Part shown: positions 32,405 to 44,479 of the stretch, piece after piece
Numbering within the stretch: the first letter of the stretch is position 1
Layout of the letters: the number at the start of each line of letters is the position of its first letter
Assembly: GCA_950295325.1 (NCBI GenBank)
Contig: OX485804.1
Span: 27,218,001 to 27,282,000 of the forward strand
Direction of reading: 5' to 3'
Source of the DNA: Polytrichum commune
Lineage: Eukaryota; Streptophyta; Polytrichopsida; Polytrichales; Polytrichaceae
DNA length: 64,000 nt
The notes under the pieces: generated by a model
What the model saw: the letters and a program-made list of their open reading frames with translations, nothing else
What the model was told of the DNA's origin: nothing
The model's database searches: none
Program-made: the position numbers and the translations under genes

Positions 32405-35400
32405 CCTTTCAATTTCAACCTATTATTCATGACCATCTATATGCAATGTTCAGCCCATAAAATTGATGATCTCCACTTAGGTCCGGTTTACACTAGGAGT
32501 CAAGACCGGAGTTTTTTGGGTCAAAAGGTTGGAATCCATGCTTCTCATTGGTGTAATTTTTGAAATCAGCCCCAACCACATTGCACCAAAGGTAAGGAAG
32601 ATATTTCTAAAGGAATTTCATAATTCAGAAGAGACATGATATAATATGGTCTGAGCTCAAGCAAGGAGCGCATCATTCTTGGAATTTCAAACCACCCTCA
32701 AAACTAATAGGGGCTAAAATCTCATCGAATCAACCGCAAGAAAAGTTGGTCTCAACCTAAAGTGTAAACCGGCCCTTAGCTAAACACTTCAAGTACATGG
32801 GGAGAGTGTTTAACATTTTGAAAGTTTGATCGAACATAACATCGGTAAGTGGAGTCTTCTTGTTTTGTGGGACCAAGTATAATGATGGAATGATCCCTAA
32901 ATATGTTAGAATTAGGTTGGGGCAAGCCAAATTTGACATGGCAACTCAAATTTGAATGGTTACATTTCTTGTATGTCGTGTAGCCATGTCCAACTATGAT
33001 AAGGTGTATACTAAGGACTAATCAAGAACAAGTTCTTACATTTCATATGGGCTCATGTTTGAGGCAATATTAACAATTGATCATCGAGCATTAATCAAAT
33101 GTGATGATCATTTTTATGATTGTGCTATGTCTTGATTATAAACCTACGTATAGAACAATAAAGTTGAAAATACAAGCATGATACCTTTCCAAAGGAGTGT
33201 CAAGGACTATGAAAAAAGAGTGACGCATGACACAATTTTGCTACACCTTATTGTGGTTGGACTTAATCTTAATGTGGATTCCGTTCCCCACCATCTTTGT
33301 TCCTTGCAAAGTTGCTATAATGTGAGGCATCACTGCAAGAAAAGATGGACTTTCAACAAGTTGTTCAGAAACAGCTAACCAAAAAATAATCTAAATGTAG
33401 GATTGTGCCAAGGTGTGTGAGAGTATATTAAGGAAAAATGGGCTACGTCTCCTTATACGACGTGCTAATTGGTCCATGAAGGTATGATAAAACTAGGATC
33501 TAAATATATATCGACAAAAGACTTGTCTAAAATCAATAATGCATATGAGAGTATATTTTGCACAGTCAAAACATGCACCTTGCAAAACAAACTATTTGGA
33601 GGAAGAACCTAGAAGATTATGAGTATACTATGGGCAAAATATGAATGTTGTGTGAGCAATAGTTTGCGACATTGTTAGTATTCGATTTTCATGTATTTCA
33701 TGCATTAATTACATTGATTGGTCCCAATTACCAAACCCACCATTGCAACTTTATTATTCCTCTCTTCCATTTCTAGAATGTATTGACTTAGTTTCTACCT
33801 TTCAATACTCTAGCCCTTACACCACAATATGAATGCATGACAAAGAAATCTTGTCTATAAGCTTAGGCTTGCCAGGATGGGGGGGGGGGGTCATTCGTCA
33901 TGTATTTAGCCCTGCAGACTACCACAACAAATTATCAATTTATGACAATTGCTAAAATTGTTCCAAGGTGAATGCGAACAGTATAAGCAATTGTTTAATT
34001 GCAAGAGTATAAAATTGGGAAGTAGCAATGAAGATTAGATAAGGATAGGATAGAACGTTCCATTAAAATGGGACCACAATTTTACAGATCGTGTGGATAA
34101 GAAGTAGGATTAGGTTGAGACTAAAAAGATCTAAGACAAGGAGAAACAATGTGGTGTGTGACCAATATTTGTATGACAACTCTTTTTAGGTTACCTTCCT
34201 TGAATTATTTGTGTATGAAAGCCATTAAAGGGATTTGTGTTGTATGCAATGTGGAATGATACATGTCCTAGTTGGAGTTTGAGTCATTGGTTGTGGAGCG
34301 AAGACTAAGCAATTAAGTGTCATTTTCTCTCTTGGAATAGATTTGGAAGTGGTGCTTGTAAGAATAGCATTTGGTAGGCCGGAAGAACCCTAGGATATTA
34401 GAAGGATTCTTGAAGTCAAGTACGATGCACCAAGTATGCATCAAAGTGAAGTTGGGGGTAGTATCAACCAACTAAGGGAACTAACTTATGTGGAGTAATG
34501 GGAACCACTCGAAGAAGTTGTTGAGTAGTTGTAGGTCATTTGGTCTTGGTTAAGGAAATGTATGGTTCGTAGTAACCTTGGTGTGATTCATTCATGTATT
34601 GAGGAATAACCAATTGTCAGTGAAAATGCATGGAATTCAATGTGCATTCATATAAGGGGCCAAATTAAAAAAGGATTTTGCTACTAGTAATATGTAGGAA
34701 TATGAGTCTAGTACGATTGAGTTCACATAACCAGTAGTTGAGTACTACCAAGGAAACATAAGGATGAGTAATTATATTAGTATCCTTCCATATCATGTAA
34801 GTACTTGAATTACTAGGGGGCAAGGTTGATGTTAGCTACTAGCAAAGTCCGATAATTGACATCCTTTACCAACAATAATAGTAACACCGGTAGTACAGAT
34901 CACCCTGATGAATATGCAAGTAAGTGAAGCAGTATGGTAGTGTAGAACAAAATTTTAGGCTATAATTTGGATATGAATATTTTATTTCTTGTTTTTTGGA
35001 CTAAAGATGAAATTAGCATACTACAGTCGGATGAATATTGTTAGGAGGCAGTTGCCATGGGCAATAGGCATGAGGTAATGGTTACAATCGTCTATCAAAG
35101 ATGAGGATAAGATACTATTGCCTGAGATAGCAAAGAGGCCATTTTTCAGCAAGTAAAGTTGGAAGGTAGTTAAGTAGCAAATAGAAGGCCATTGCCAGAA
35201 GAGTGTTTTGTGGACATAATCGAGTAAAGTGCGGCAATCTTTGGAGATTGGTGTAAAGCTTGGTACAACTTGTGATACTAGGGGAGTAATAGACTCTGAT
35301 CTTTTGAAATAATGTGGACTACTATCACATATAGGAATGAATGTATGTTGATGCACTATAGTCAAGAATTCAGTGACTAATCAATGTGTTAGAAAGGAGA

Positions 35401-37426
35401 GATGGTAGTATAGATTTGTGTTGAGTGACAGGAAATGGGTGAGTGAGAGTAAGTGCTTAACCCTATGAAAAAAGGTAAGTGAAGGATGCTTAGCAAAATA
35501 ATGAAGGACCTTAAGAGATTGCAAGTAATTGATGAAACCAAAAGATGGAGTAAGTGCACGAGAATAATGAGAGATGACGAAGCTATCATCTAAAATAGAA
35601 TAGGATCAAGGAGTAAGAGTGGACACAAAAGAGGCAGTGAGGTGAGAAGTGCAAGGCAAAAATTAACCAAGAGGTTAGGTATGCCCACTGATATTGGCAA
35701 TAGCCTACTTGAATAATTTGAAAAAGATAGACATAGTAAGATGAAGAGTAAGAAACACAAAGGCTGTAGTGGCAATGTGGTAATAATGGATAAGATGAAT
35801 GTATATGATAGGGAGGCAACCCGAATCAAGGAGCTCTAATATTGCCATAGTAGTGGTAGTTATAGACCATTGCACAGTTACAATATTGCATAAATAATAG
35901 CAAAGTAGCCATAGTCAAGGAGACATCACTGAGAACATGTGATAGGTGAGGTGACGAAGGAAGAACTTCGTAAGCCAATAGCCTGAGAGAGGTGAGGTGA
36001 AAGAGAAGGCAATTAGCCTAAGTTTGAGTGGGATGATAAGAAGGTTGTTAAGTAAGTCGGAAGAATTGAACTCATGGTGAATGACTCAACTTGTCAAAGT
36101 ACAAAAGTGGAAGAAGAGAAGTTTAGAGAAACTAGGGTTGTCATAACCTAGGTTCAGAGACTATAGTGCTAGAGCCGTAAGACTGGTCTTATGATTGGAT
36201 GTTACATTCATTTTAATGTTGTGATGAAAATTAGGCTAGTTGAGCTTTATGTTGATTAAGAATATAGCATATGCATTTGTATAGTTACCTTGGGTGTTTG
36301 CAGGGATTGCAGTCCAAGATGCTATATGTGTACAATGATTCATGAATGAGATAAATTCATGAGAAAATAAAAGGAACAAAACGGAAGAATGAACCTTGTA
36401 GCAATGCAATATGGTTTACGATGATGACATTAAATGAGCCTTTTAATTAAGGGAGAAGATGTTAACCCCAATAAGATGAAAATCCATTGGAAGAATGTGG
36501 TCACATCTCACAAAGACTATTGCCAATCAAAAGACTATTGCCCAATTTAAAAGAGTTCTACGACTAATGTAGAAGCATGTTATTAGATTTTTAGGGTTGT
36601 TAAATAGGATAGACTCACCTACATTTGAGAAATGCATGAATGAATCTCAAGAGGGTAAAGAATGGGTAATGAACCTTATAAAATGAAAATCTAGAAGAAA
36701 AGAACCTTAGATTGTTAGTTATTTCTAATTTACTTCCAATATTGCTTAGAATTCATGGTATATAAATGCTTGAAAAAAGGTCACTGACATGAAGCCATTG
36801 CTATCATTTGACATTGAAGTACAGAAAGTTTACAGTTTCACATGTCAACATTTTTAGATCTACTTAGAAGTTTAAAATTAAATTAAAAAGATTGAAATAA
36901 TATTTATTCTAATGCAAAAAATAGTTTGTGGGAAAGTGGGAGTTTAGATATCCCATATGTATTGTATAATTAAACCAAGGAGGAAAAATGCAATAAAGGG
37001 CAAGGCAAGGGGTGAGGGTGACTTTCTCACTCCCAATATTGATCATATGCCTTTGTGTGTGTGTAATTGCTCATGCAATTTGATCTTTAGTTCTATTGTG
37101 CTTCAATAGGTTATGGGCCCATCCACACAAGGTTTAGAGTTAAAGATTCAATTCCTAGTTGGTTGGGGAGTGGGTCTTCAAAGAGTTTAGTGTTTGGATT
37201 AGCCTTTGGGTTGCTTCATGTTGGAGGTGCATTGGAGTACGTTTGGGGCATCGCTGGGTGCTTGGAGGCTTGGAGTTTTGGAGATTAGAGTGTTGGAGGT
37301 GTACAAGTGCACATTGGAGGTTGTAAGTGTTCATTTGATGCATTTAAGTGGTGATTTGAGTTGGTTGAGTGCATTTGTGTATCTTTGAATGTTACATTGA
37401 AAGTCATTTGTGTTGAAGAAGGTCTG
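32405..37426. other. AT-rich spacer, probably old transposon debris
   Basis: 5 kb with only short frames. A G10 run lies near 33872. Low-complexity minus-strand frames at 35390-35830 (Ser/Leu/Tyr/His-rich) are probably chance. No LTR, TIR or coding domain is recognised. Confidence 0.5.
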
Positions 37427-37590
37427 ATTTGAGGTTGTGAAGTGCAACTATGCACATTTGAGGGCATTAAGGTGATTTGAGTTCAAGATGACTTGATTTG
37501 AGGATGTTGAGTGCAAGTTGTGCACATTTAAGCGTATGAAGGTCATTTGAGTTCAAGAGGACCTAATTTGAGGTTGTTGTGTGCACACTA
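37427..37590 (+). repeat. About 70-bp tandem repeat, 2.4 copies
   Basis: Units begin tgatttgaggttgt and contain gtgcaa...gcacattt.ag and gatttgagttcaaga. Spacing is about 70 bp. Confidence 0.6.
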
Positions 37591-38557
37591 CTTGCACCAT
37601 TTTCTATAATATGTAGATTTTTCTTGAATTTTTTTTTGTCATCTTAAAATTGCTTGGCTTTGTAGATCAATGTGTTTATCAAATGTTTATGATTTTTTCC
37701 TTCACACTATTTAAAGTTAGTATATAGTTTTGAATCACTTTAACTTAAACCTACACAAGGTAATAGAGTTGTGTACGTGACTGTGCTCGCGCCCCTAAGT
37801 AGCAATTGACTATCCTATATCGATCAAGTACTAAGTAGTAGTTAATAGGGTAGTTGCTATGGGATGATTGCAACCCAACAATCAACCAAACGTCTTCTTC
37901 ATCTTGATTGTTGGATGCAACTACATCCAACGGTTAGGATCAAGGAGATTGGCCATGGGGTGTGAGACCCTCCCATTATATAATTTAAGTGGGAGTCCTC
38001 ATTGACCTCATTTTCGACCACCCCACCTCATGTGGGACATTGGGACTTAGCATGCCTAACACACTTTGCCCAATGTTCAAAGAGAATCAAGAGAAGTTGG
38101 AACATTGGTGACAGGTCAAACCTCTGCCAATTTTGGAGTGGATTTTTGTGGCATTGAGGTGTGGATACCACCATGTCCATGAACACAAGTATATCATGTT
38201 ATCAAACATAATGACGGAATAGAGTTGGATGATGGGAAATGACAAGCTGGAGGGTTCTTAATTGGGTGTTTAAACAACCTAATAAAAGGCAAAAGCATTT
38301 GAATGTGGGATCGACTAAGTCTATGGGGTCAAAACCAAACCTAACCCACCATTCAAAACGATAGCATGCCCGACTGTTCAATTGTCCATGCCTACTTGTG
38401 CGGGAAGGAGGAACTTCCAAGACCTCGGGGTCATCCATTAAGAGTGGTAAACCAAAGGTGAAATTTTAAGAAGCTATAACAAAAAAAAATTCAAGAATTA
38501 AAAATTCCACAACACCATCATAGAATAGTATGTGTGTAACAATGTGGAAGGCATCAA
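37591..38557. other. Spacer
   Basis: No gene supported; antisense frame 38202-38438 is not recognised. Confidence 0.45.
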
Positions 38558-39033
38558 ATGGAAATTTATATGGGGTATTATCCGAAAGTTCAAGTGGCCG
38601 ACAACATGAAGTCGATTGAGGAAGCCATTGGATATGTAGTGGATGGACCCAAATTTACTAAGGATCAAAATCTCACATATTTTGACTACTGGGTGAAGAA
38701 TAATGCCCAACATGTAGTTTTTGACCTCAAGCAATTGGTTGATAACGTTCTTCCGCCACTCAAAGTGGGTGAGGTGGTTACCCCTCGAGCGGCAAAAGTA
38801 CACGCGTTGTTTATGTGGTAGGAAATCCAAGCCAAAGGGTTTTCCAAGATGGCCAACAAAATAATTATTTGGAAGGAACATAATTTGGAGACGTCATTAC
38901 AGGTGTCTTGCCCATGCCAAAGACTGTGGACTCCCAATACAACAAAGGTGGTCATCTTGGATCGAAAAGAAAAAATATGGGGGTAATAAGGAGATTTTGA
39001 AGATGAAGATTGAGGGCAACGAATGTATGTCTT
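38558..39033 (+). pseudogene. Unrecognised coding region, part 1 (interrupted by a solo LTR)
   Basis: Frame 38558-38821 (87 residues) has ordinary globular composition (KSIEEAIGYVVDGPKFTKDQ, LPPLKVGEVVTPRAAKVHAL) and then a TAG, with readable sequence continuing in shifted frames to 39033. A solo LTR follows. Across the LTR, after removing one target duplication, the frame ending here and the frame starting at 40583 are in phase, which supports one split coding sequence. The family is not recognised; domesticated gene, transposon or viral relic remain possible. Confidence 0.5.
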
Positions 39034-40577
39034 TGTGAGGCCAAACCCGCCACCCTTAAGCGTCCTAGTCCGGGTGATGGTTTTGAGAATCACATGTCTT
39101 GTAATGACAATTAAAGAAACACAAAATCCAACTTGGGTCTTCCGCCCAAGTAATTTATTAATTCCCCTCTACTAGTCACATGCGTACTTCTTCTTACTCA
39201 CTCTTGTGAGTGCAAGTGAAAGTAATTATCTCACTACCCTTACTCCAACCTTTTTTTATGGTTTTCATTCACTTGGTGATTCTCTTGAGTTTCCCACATC
39301 ACTTGAGGCAACAACACCTCGCTAATGCTGGCATCATGTGCGAGCACACCTTTAGCCGAATCAAGTCTCCACGTCATGGTTTCAGCCATGCCTACCCTTG
39401 CCGACATTCCTCTTAAGATTCTAACTGTGGAAGAACTTGGCCTTGTAGAATCCATGAGGTGATGACCAACCTAGCAACTTGGTGCCAACTCCACGTCGAT
39501 GTCGACTCCCCGCTTGACGTCAACTTCACCCTTAATATCAACTCCACGCTTAACGCCACCTTGGTGACAACCTCAAAGCCACTGCACTAATCCCAGCTAT
39601 CAACTAAACCCCTTCGCTAGTTTAATCCAACCCCCCTAATATCACAGCTGTGGATACACCCAACTCTCTACTATCACAGCTGTGGATACACCCAACTCTC
39701 TACTATCACAGCTGTAGATACACCCAACTTCCTAATATGACAGCTGTGGATACATCCAACTCCCTAATATGACAGCTGTGGATACACCCAACTCTCTACT
39801 ATCACAGCTGTGGATACACCCAACTCTCTACTATCACAGCTGTGGATACACCCAACTCCCTAATATCACAGTTGTGAATACACCCAGCTCTCTACTATCA
39901 CAGCTGTGGATACATCCAACTGCTGTGGGTACACCCAACTCCCTAATATCACAGCTGTGGATACACCCAGCTCTTTACTATCACAGCTCTCTATTCTCTA
40001 CTATAACACAACGAGCTAAGCTCTAAATGCCTCAAATCAAAGACTACTCCTAATAAATGTCAACTAACTTCAAGGCTAATTAGTCTTGGTTCTTCACCTT
40101 GAGACCTTGCACACACACGTGCTCCTTTCTTGCTTCACACACACCCACACTCATAATACGTGGGGTGCCAATGAGCACAAAGGAAAAAAAGAAAGGGAGA
40201 GGAGAGAGTGAGGATTATATAGTGAGGTGAAAGGGAGTAGGTGAGCACCCCCAAGGCTCAAGATAAATCTTTTGATTTTTTTCTACTTTATAGGCTTTCA
40301 TCCTATCATTTAAGCCTTCAACTCTTAAACCAATAACATAGATCCTAATTCAAACATTTAACTCAAGGAGCCACCCTTGGTTCATCACACATTATGCTCA
40401 CCTAACTAAGGAACTTTCTTCACACCGCTAAACTTCTAATCAACCTAAGGTCTAAACATAACTTCATTCAAACCTCACTTTTTTTATATTTTTGTGAATA
40501 ATCATAAAACATCAAAACATAACTTCTAATAGTTGAAAAGGATTAAGAACACATGTGGGCACCATTTTAGGCTCACA
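39034..40577 (-). repeat. Solo LTR related to the gypsy LTR
   Basis: Read on the minus strand it starts TGTGAGCCTAAAATGG (compare TATGAGCCCAAAATGG) and ends CACCCGGACTAGGACGCTTA AGGGTGGCGGGTTTGGCCTCACA, as the gypsy LTR does. The order of internal parts is conserved: TATA-like AT-rich box near 40480, CT-rich tract, minisatellite, terminal block. GTCTT stands on both sides (39029-39033 and 40578-40582), and no internal region is attached, so it is a solo LTR left by recombination. It is diverged from the LTRs at 4.6-22.9 kb. Confidence 0.87.
39636..39997. repeat. 32-bp minisatellite inside the solo LTR
   Basis: About 11-12 units with consensus atcacagctgtggatacacc caactctctact. It lies at the same relative place as the 33-bp minisatellite of the gypsy LTR. 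On the minus strand both contain GAGTTGG and a CAGCTGTG/GACTGCTGG-like segment. Confidence 0.9.
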
Positions 40578-40582
40578 GTCTT

Positions 40583-40884
40583 CAAATATTAAATGGGCCC
40601 AAAAAAATCCAAAGACCATCGATCTATGGGTAGCTCGGATCCAAGCCAATGCCGAGGAATTCGTTTTAAAGAACTTGCATCCTAGCTTCATCAAGTTTTG
40701 GTTGATCACTAGTAAGACCAACGCATGCTATACACTATGGTGGAACGGGGCCGGGGATTCGTGGCACTCATGTATTTTCATTAGTGAGAGTTCATTCATC
40801 TTTGCGGATGAGATGAACCACTTTAGACACTACCTTACGTCATTAGCTTCTTGTCTCAAGGGTTTCAAAAATACCAAGTTTTAG
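40583..40884 (+). pseudogene. Unrecognised coding region, part 2
   Basis: About 100 residues in frame from the solo-LTR border to TAG at 40882 (KNPKTIDLWVARIQANAEEF, LHPSFIKFWLITSKTNACYT, GDSWHSCIFISESSFIFADE). The well-behaved composition and the in-phase join with 38.56-39.03 kb argue for real protein-coding ancestry. No known domain is recognised. Confidence 0.5.
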
Positions 40885-42149
40885 TAGTTCTAAATAATCC
40901 TAGTCTAATCTAATACTTAAGGCAATAATACAAAGGGGGTTAGACATAAAAAAATTTAATTTTTTAAAAAATGCCTCATATAAAAGCAAGTGGGTGCATC
41001 ATGCGTTGCCAACCTATCATTACCAGTCTAGTTATTTTTAAAATAAAAATTTGAACCCGACTGAAAACTATTGCCCATCCCGTCCAACTTCGGAAAAAAA
41101 ACATTGCCCTTGCATTCTTGAAGGCCACTTGACTACAAACCCCATATTGAGTGCACTTCCCCTTCAAGGTCTAAAATCCAATATATATGTGCACTTCCAA
41201 TTAGCAAATAATCAATTGATTGGGATTTCATTCCAAAAGTGAAACTATCAATGAAGCACATAATTAACTTGGAGGTCTTAAACATTACAAAATCCTCATT
41301 AACATTGAGGTTATAATTTTGTGATTTACCATTTAAAATTATATTTTTTATTCTAATGATAGATTAGTGCAAGTGTTCATAAGATGACCAAAATGAAACA
41401 ATGGAGATATAATATAAAATATATAACAAAAATATTATATAAACATTAATTTTATTTTGTAGGTAATATAATACGAGATATAAGTAGATGGTATGTTATT
41501 TGGAATTAGACTTGTGGGACAACATTATGGATAGGGTATACTCAGAAAATCATAAGTTTCTGACTATAGCCTATATGAATTATTGTAATATTTTATCCTC
41601 ATCATATATTGTATTATCTTTAAAATTGCATGGTGTATATTAATTATTTTCAAATAAATTTCATTATATAGTAGTAGTAGTAGTAGTAGTAATAATAATA
41701 ATAATAATAATGAATTGATCTTTTGAGTTCACCAATTTACCATAAGGTGATATATATTATTTTGACATATTACAAAATTGGAGCAATCACCCGTGCAAAA
41801 TAAATGAATTATGAACAAATAGAAAATGTCGATGACAACACCTCATAATTATATGTTGCACACGTTGATATCTTGCGATATTTATCAAAATAATCATGTG
41901 GAATTCAAAGCCACATCATGGCCTTGGAAACAACTCATGGGAGGTTAGAAAATAGACTTAGAGCATCCAAGGCCACATCATTGCCCCTTGCCAACTAATT
42001 GATATTTACAATATAGCTAATAATTCACAATCTACGAGGAAGAAAATAGGTCTTACATGCCAACTCGGAGGCGTTTCACTAAAATAAGCTCCATCCAAAC
42101 TTCTTGATGGACTCATCTGATTTTTGGTACTGGATGACTTTACTTGAGT
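40885..42149. other. AT-rich spacer or intron between coding pieces
   Basis: No coding sequence. It holds a (TAG)n(TAA)n trinucleotide microsatellite at about 41671-41711. It could be an intron or an insertion, as coding-like pieces lie on both sides in the same orientation. Confidence 0.4.
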
Positions 42150-42804
42150 GCCACGAATCCCCGGCCGTGGAACGGGGGAACTCTACGAAAAAAATTATCC
42201 GAGATAGAGTGTATCGACCAAATGACAATGTCATGATCATAGGTCCAATTGAAAGGCAATGATGGGACTAGGTTGAAAGATTCTAGAAGAAGAGGGTAAA
42301 GTTGTCGTGGGCTTTGGTATGGCTTATGTTGGAAATGACACAATGATCTTTTCATAGACAATATTATGTTCCATTGGGAGTTGGACGGAAGCATGAAGAT
42401 CAGGGTGTATGATTGGGGGTACGCATTGCACAAGGGTGAGAATGTTGAATCATTGTGGCATGCGAAAATTGAAGAGGCCAAGGAAAATTTGAAGAAGAAG
42501 AAGTGGTGGGTGGGACCCGAGTTGTTTAAGGTCTACAATAGGAGACATCAAAATTCACCTAAATATTACACCATGGCTGAGAACTATACAGTCGGCAAAC
42601 TTGCACGGCGACTTTGGGATCATGGTCATGACCCAATTTTGTATGCCGGGGACCATGACCCCATACTTTTGGTGCAAAGATTTCATGGGAAGCCACATTG
42701 ACTTGGGATTTGTGAGATGTCAAATGGAGATGGATTATGTGAGGTGGGATGAGCCCGTGGACCATTGGAGATTTGTAATCAAGGATAGTATTATAAGTGT
42801 ATAG
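42150..42804 (+). pseudogene. Unrecognised coding region, part 3
   Basis: Coding-like text is spread over frames, e.g. RVYRPNDNVMIIGPIER near 42210 and VVVGFGMAYVGNDTMIFS near 42300. The longest frame is 42366-42701 (111 residues; MKIRVYDWGYALHKGENVES, YYTMAENYTVGKLARRLWDH), followed by 42601-42804 in another frame (GFVRCQMEMDYVRWDEPVDH). At least two frameshifts and one stop. Orientation matches parts 1 and 2, so one decayed multi-part gene is likely. The family is not recognised. Confidence 0.45.
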
Positions 42805-42859
42805 TTTTTGTAACTTCCTAAGGGATTTTTTCATATTAGGCTTAGTGACTTTTAATTGC

Positions 42860-43080
42860 AGAGTCAACTACTCCCAATAGCAATCAACTAGAGGACCAAC
42901 TGTTCATGTGCAGTTGACTGTTATTGGGAGTAGTCAAATTGAGAGCCAATTGCTGTGATTAACAGTTAGTTGGAGGCGACTGCCTATGTGCAATCAATGG
43001 TCGTGTCAACTGCCATAGTAACAGTCAATTGCTACTGTAGTAATTGACTTTGTGGTGACTCTACAAAAAATACCATGTGG
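42860..43080. repeat. Foldback cluster of CAATTGACT-like hairpins
   Basis: Inverted arms at about 42862-42890 and 42914-42942 (agtcaactactcccaatagc / gttattgggagtagtcaaat), followed by further agtcaattgct/agttagttgga inverted motifs to 43075. This is probably a small foldback element. Confidence 0.6.
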
Positions 43081-43612
43081 TAAAGAAGTTGTCATCATAA
43101 TAACGTACTCTAAACGTCACGCCCAGACGTGACGCGATGTGATGGCATCACATTATTTGTGATGTGTCGTGATGGTCAGAGGCCGTGTCACATCCATTTG
43201 CACATCCCTGAAACCTAAAAAATTAAATTGTTTAGAAATGTGGGTATCTATAGATGCCATTGCAAAGAGACTAAACACTATAGTAAGCTAATTTTTGTAC
43301 TGAATCAGCTTCTCTCATGTGTATATCTTGGCGCAGACGCCTTCTATTTTCTAATTTCTATCACGCCAGGTGTTGTAATGAAGTGCATCAATCTATGAAC
43401 TACAGTTAATTCTTCGTCACTATCCGCTGGTATAACAGAGGAATGTTGTAAGGTGAATGCTGATACCATCTAAAAATATGGTCAATCTTTGCTGACTGTA
43501 TTTCAAGTGAACTTGAAACAATGGGGTACTTGGTATAAATACCAAACTAAGCTACTTGACTACAACTAGATGATCTACCCCATATGTAGTGGTGGATCCT
43601 ACATTTTTGATA
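43081..43612. other. Spacer with CpG-containing hairpins
   Basis: Near 43116-43190 there are two stems: CGTCACG/CGTGACG and gatgtgatgg/catcacatt. Otherwise nothing is recognised. Confidence 0.4.
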
Positions 43613-44477
43613 CAGTCCTACCTCTTTAATACGACACTCGATAATACGACAACCTCGATATTATGACACAAATTTCGTAAACCAAACTTCCTAGTTCAAA
43701 TCTACCTCTATACTACGACTATGACAATGTTAATACGACACTCCTAGACCCCCCCCCCCAAATGTCATATTATAGAGGTAATAAATGCATTTATATGGTG
43801 GGTCCCACACACTTATATATACATAAATACATAATTTATGTTAAATTCATAAATCTTATACATATGAAGTTTGGATTAAGGAAGTTTAAATGTAAAATGA
43901 TGAGAACCATGAGAAAATAAACATGAGAACCATGGGAACTAGGTTCTCTTTCTAAAACCCTACTGACACTCACAACACTTAGCAGTTGGTGTCTTTTTCG
44001 CAACAGCTCTTACCCTAAACCCTAAACTAACATCCACAAATCTGGATTCGAGGTTTTTAGATCAATTTTTATCTGATTGATGTGTTTTTCATATTGTTGG
44101 AAAGCTATTGAAATTTCTCTCCTTTTGGTGGTAGTCTTGCTTGATTCCGAGTTGTATAGACAAAGTTATGAGCATATGAAGGTCGCCTAGTTCCAGAAAT
44201 TGATCGATTTGGTTTTGCAATTTGTGAGGTCAGTTCTTATCCGATTACACCCTTCTTCAAGTCCACATAGGTTTAGTGAGGAGAATTTCCATATTTGTAA
44301 TACATTTGAAAGAATATTCATTTTTATATATGGCAAAATATCTCAAGTGTGTTTTTATGAAGTACCTCGTTATTGTGACAACTAGGTCCAATTTGTCATA
44401 TTATTGAATATGTGACACCTCGATAACACGACCTTTTTCTCGTTTCCCAAACGTGTCATATTAAAGAGGTAGGACTG
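43613..44477. mobile_element. Tc1/mariner (pogo/Lemi-like) non-autonomous TIR element, 865 bp
   Basis: Terminal inverted repeats begin CAGTCCTACCTCTTTAATAC GACAC and end GTGTCATATTAAAGAGGTAG GACTG, flanked by TA on both sides (43611-43612; 44478-44479), the target of Tc1/mariner transposases. Subterminal repeats of the same tract (ctctatactacgac, gtcatattatagaggta) recur at 43700-43790 and 44380-44440. The CAGT..ACCTCT start is like plant Emigrant/Lemi1 elements. There is no transposase frame; interior frames are under 65 codons. Confidence 0.75.
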
Positions 44478-44479
44478 TA

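Noticed and set aside
39769..40026. 85-codon plus frame in the 39.6-kb array
   Set aside because: Translation of the 32-bp minisatellite in the solo LTR.
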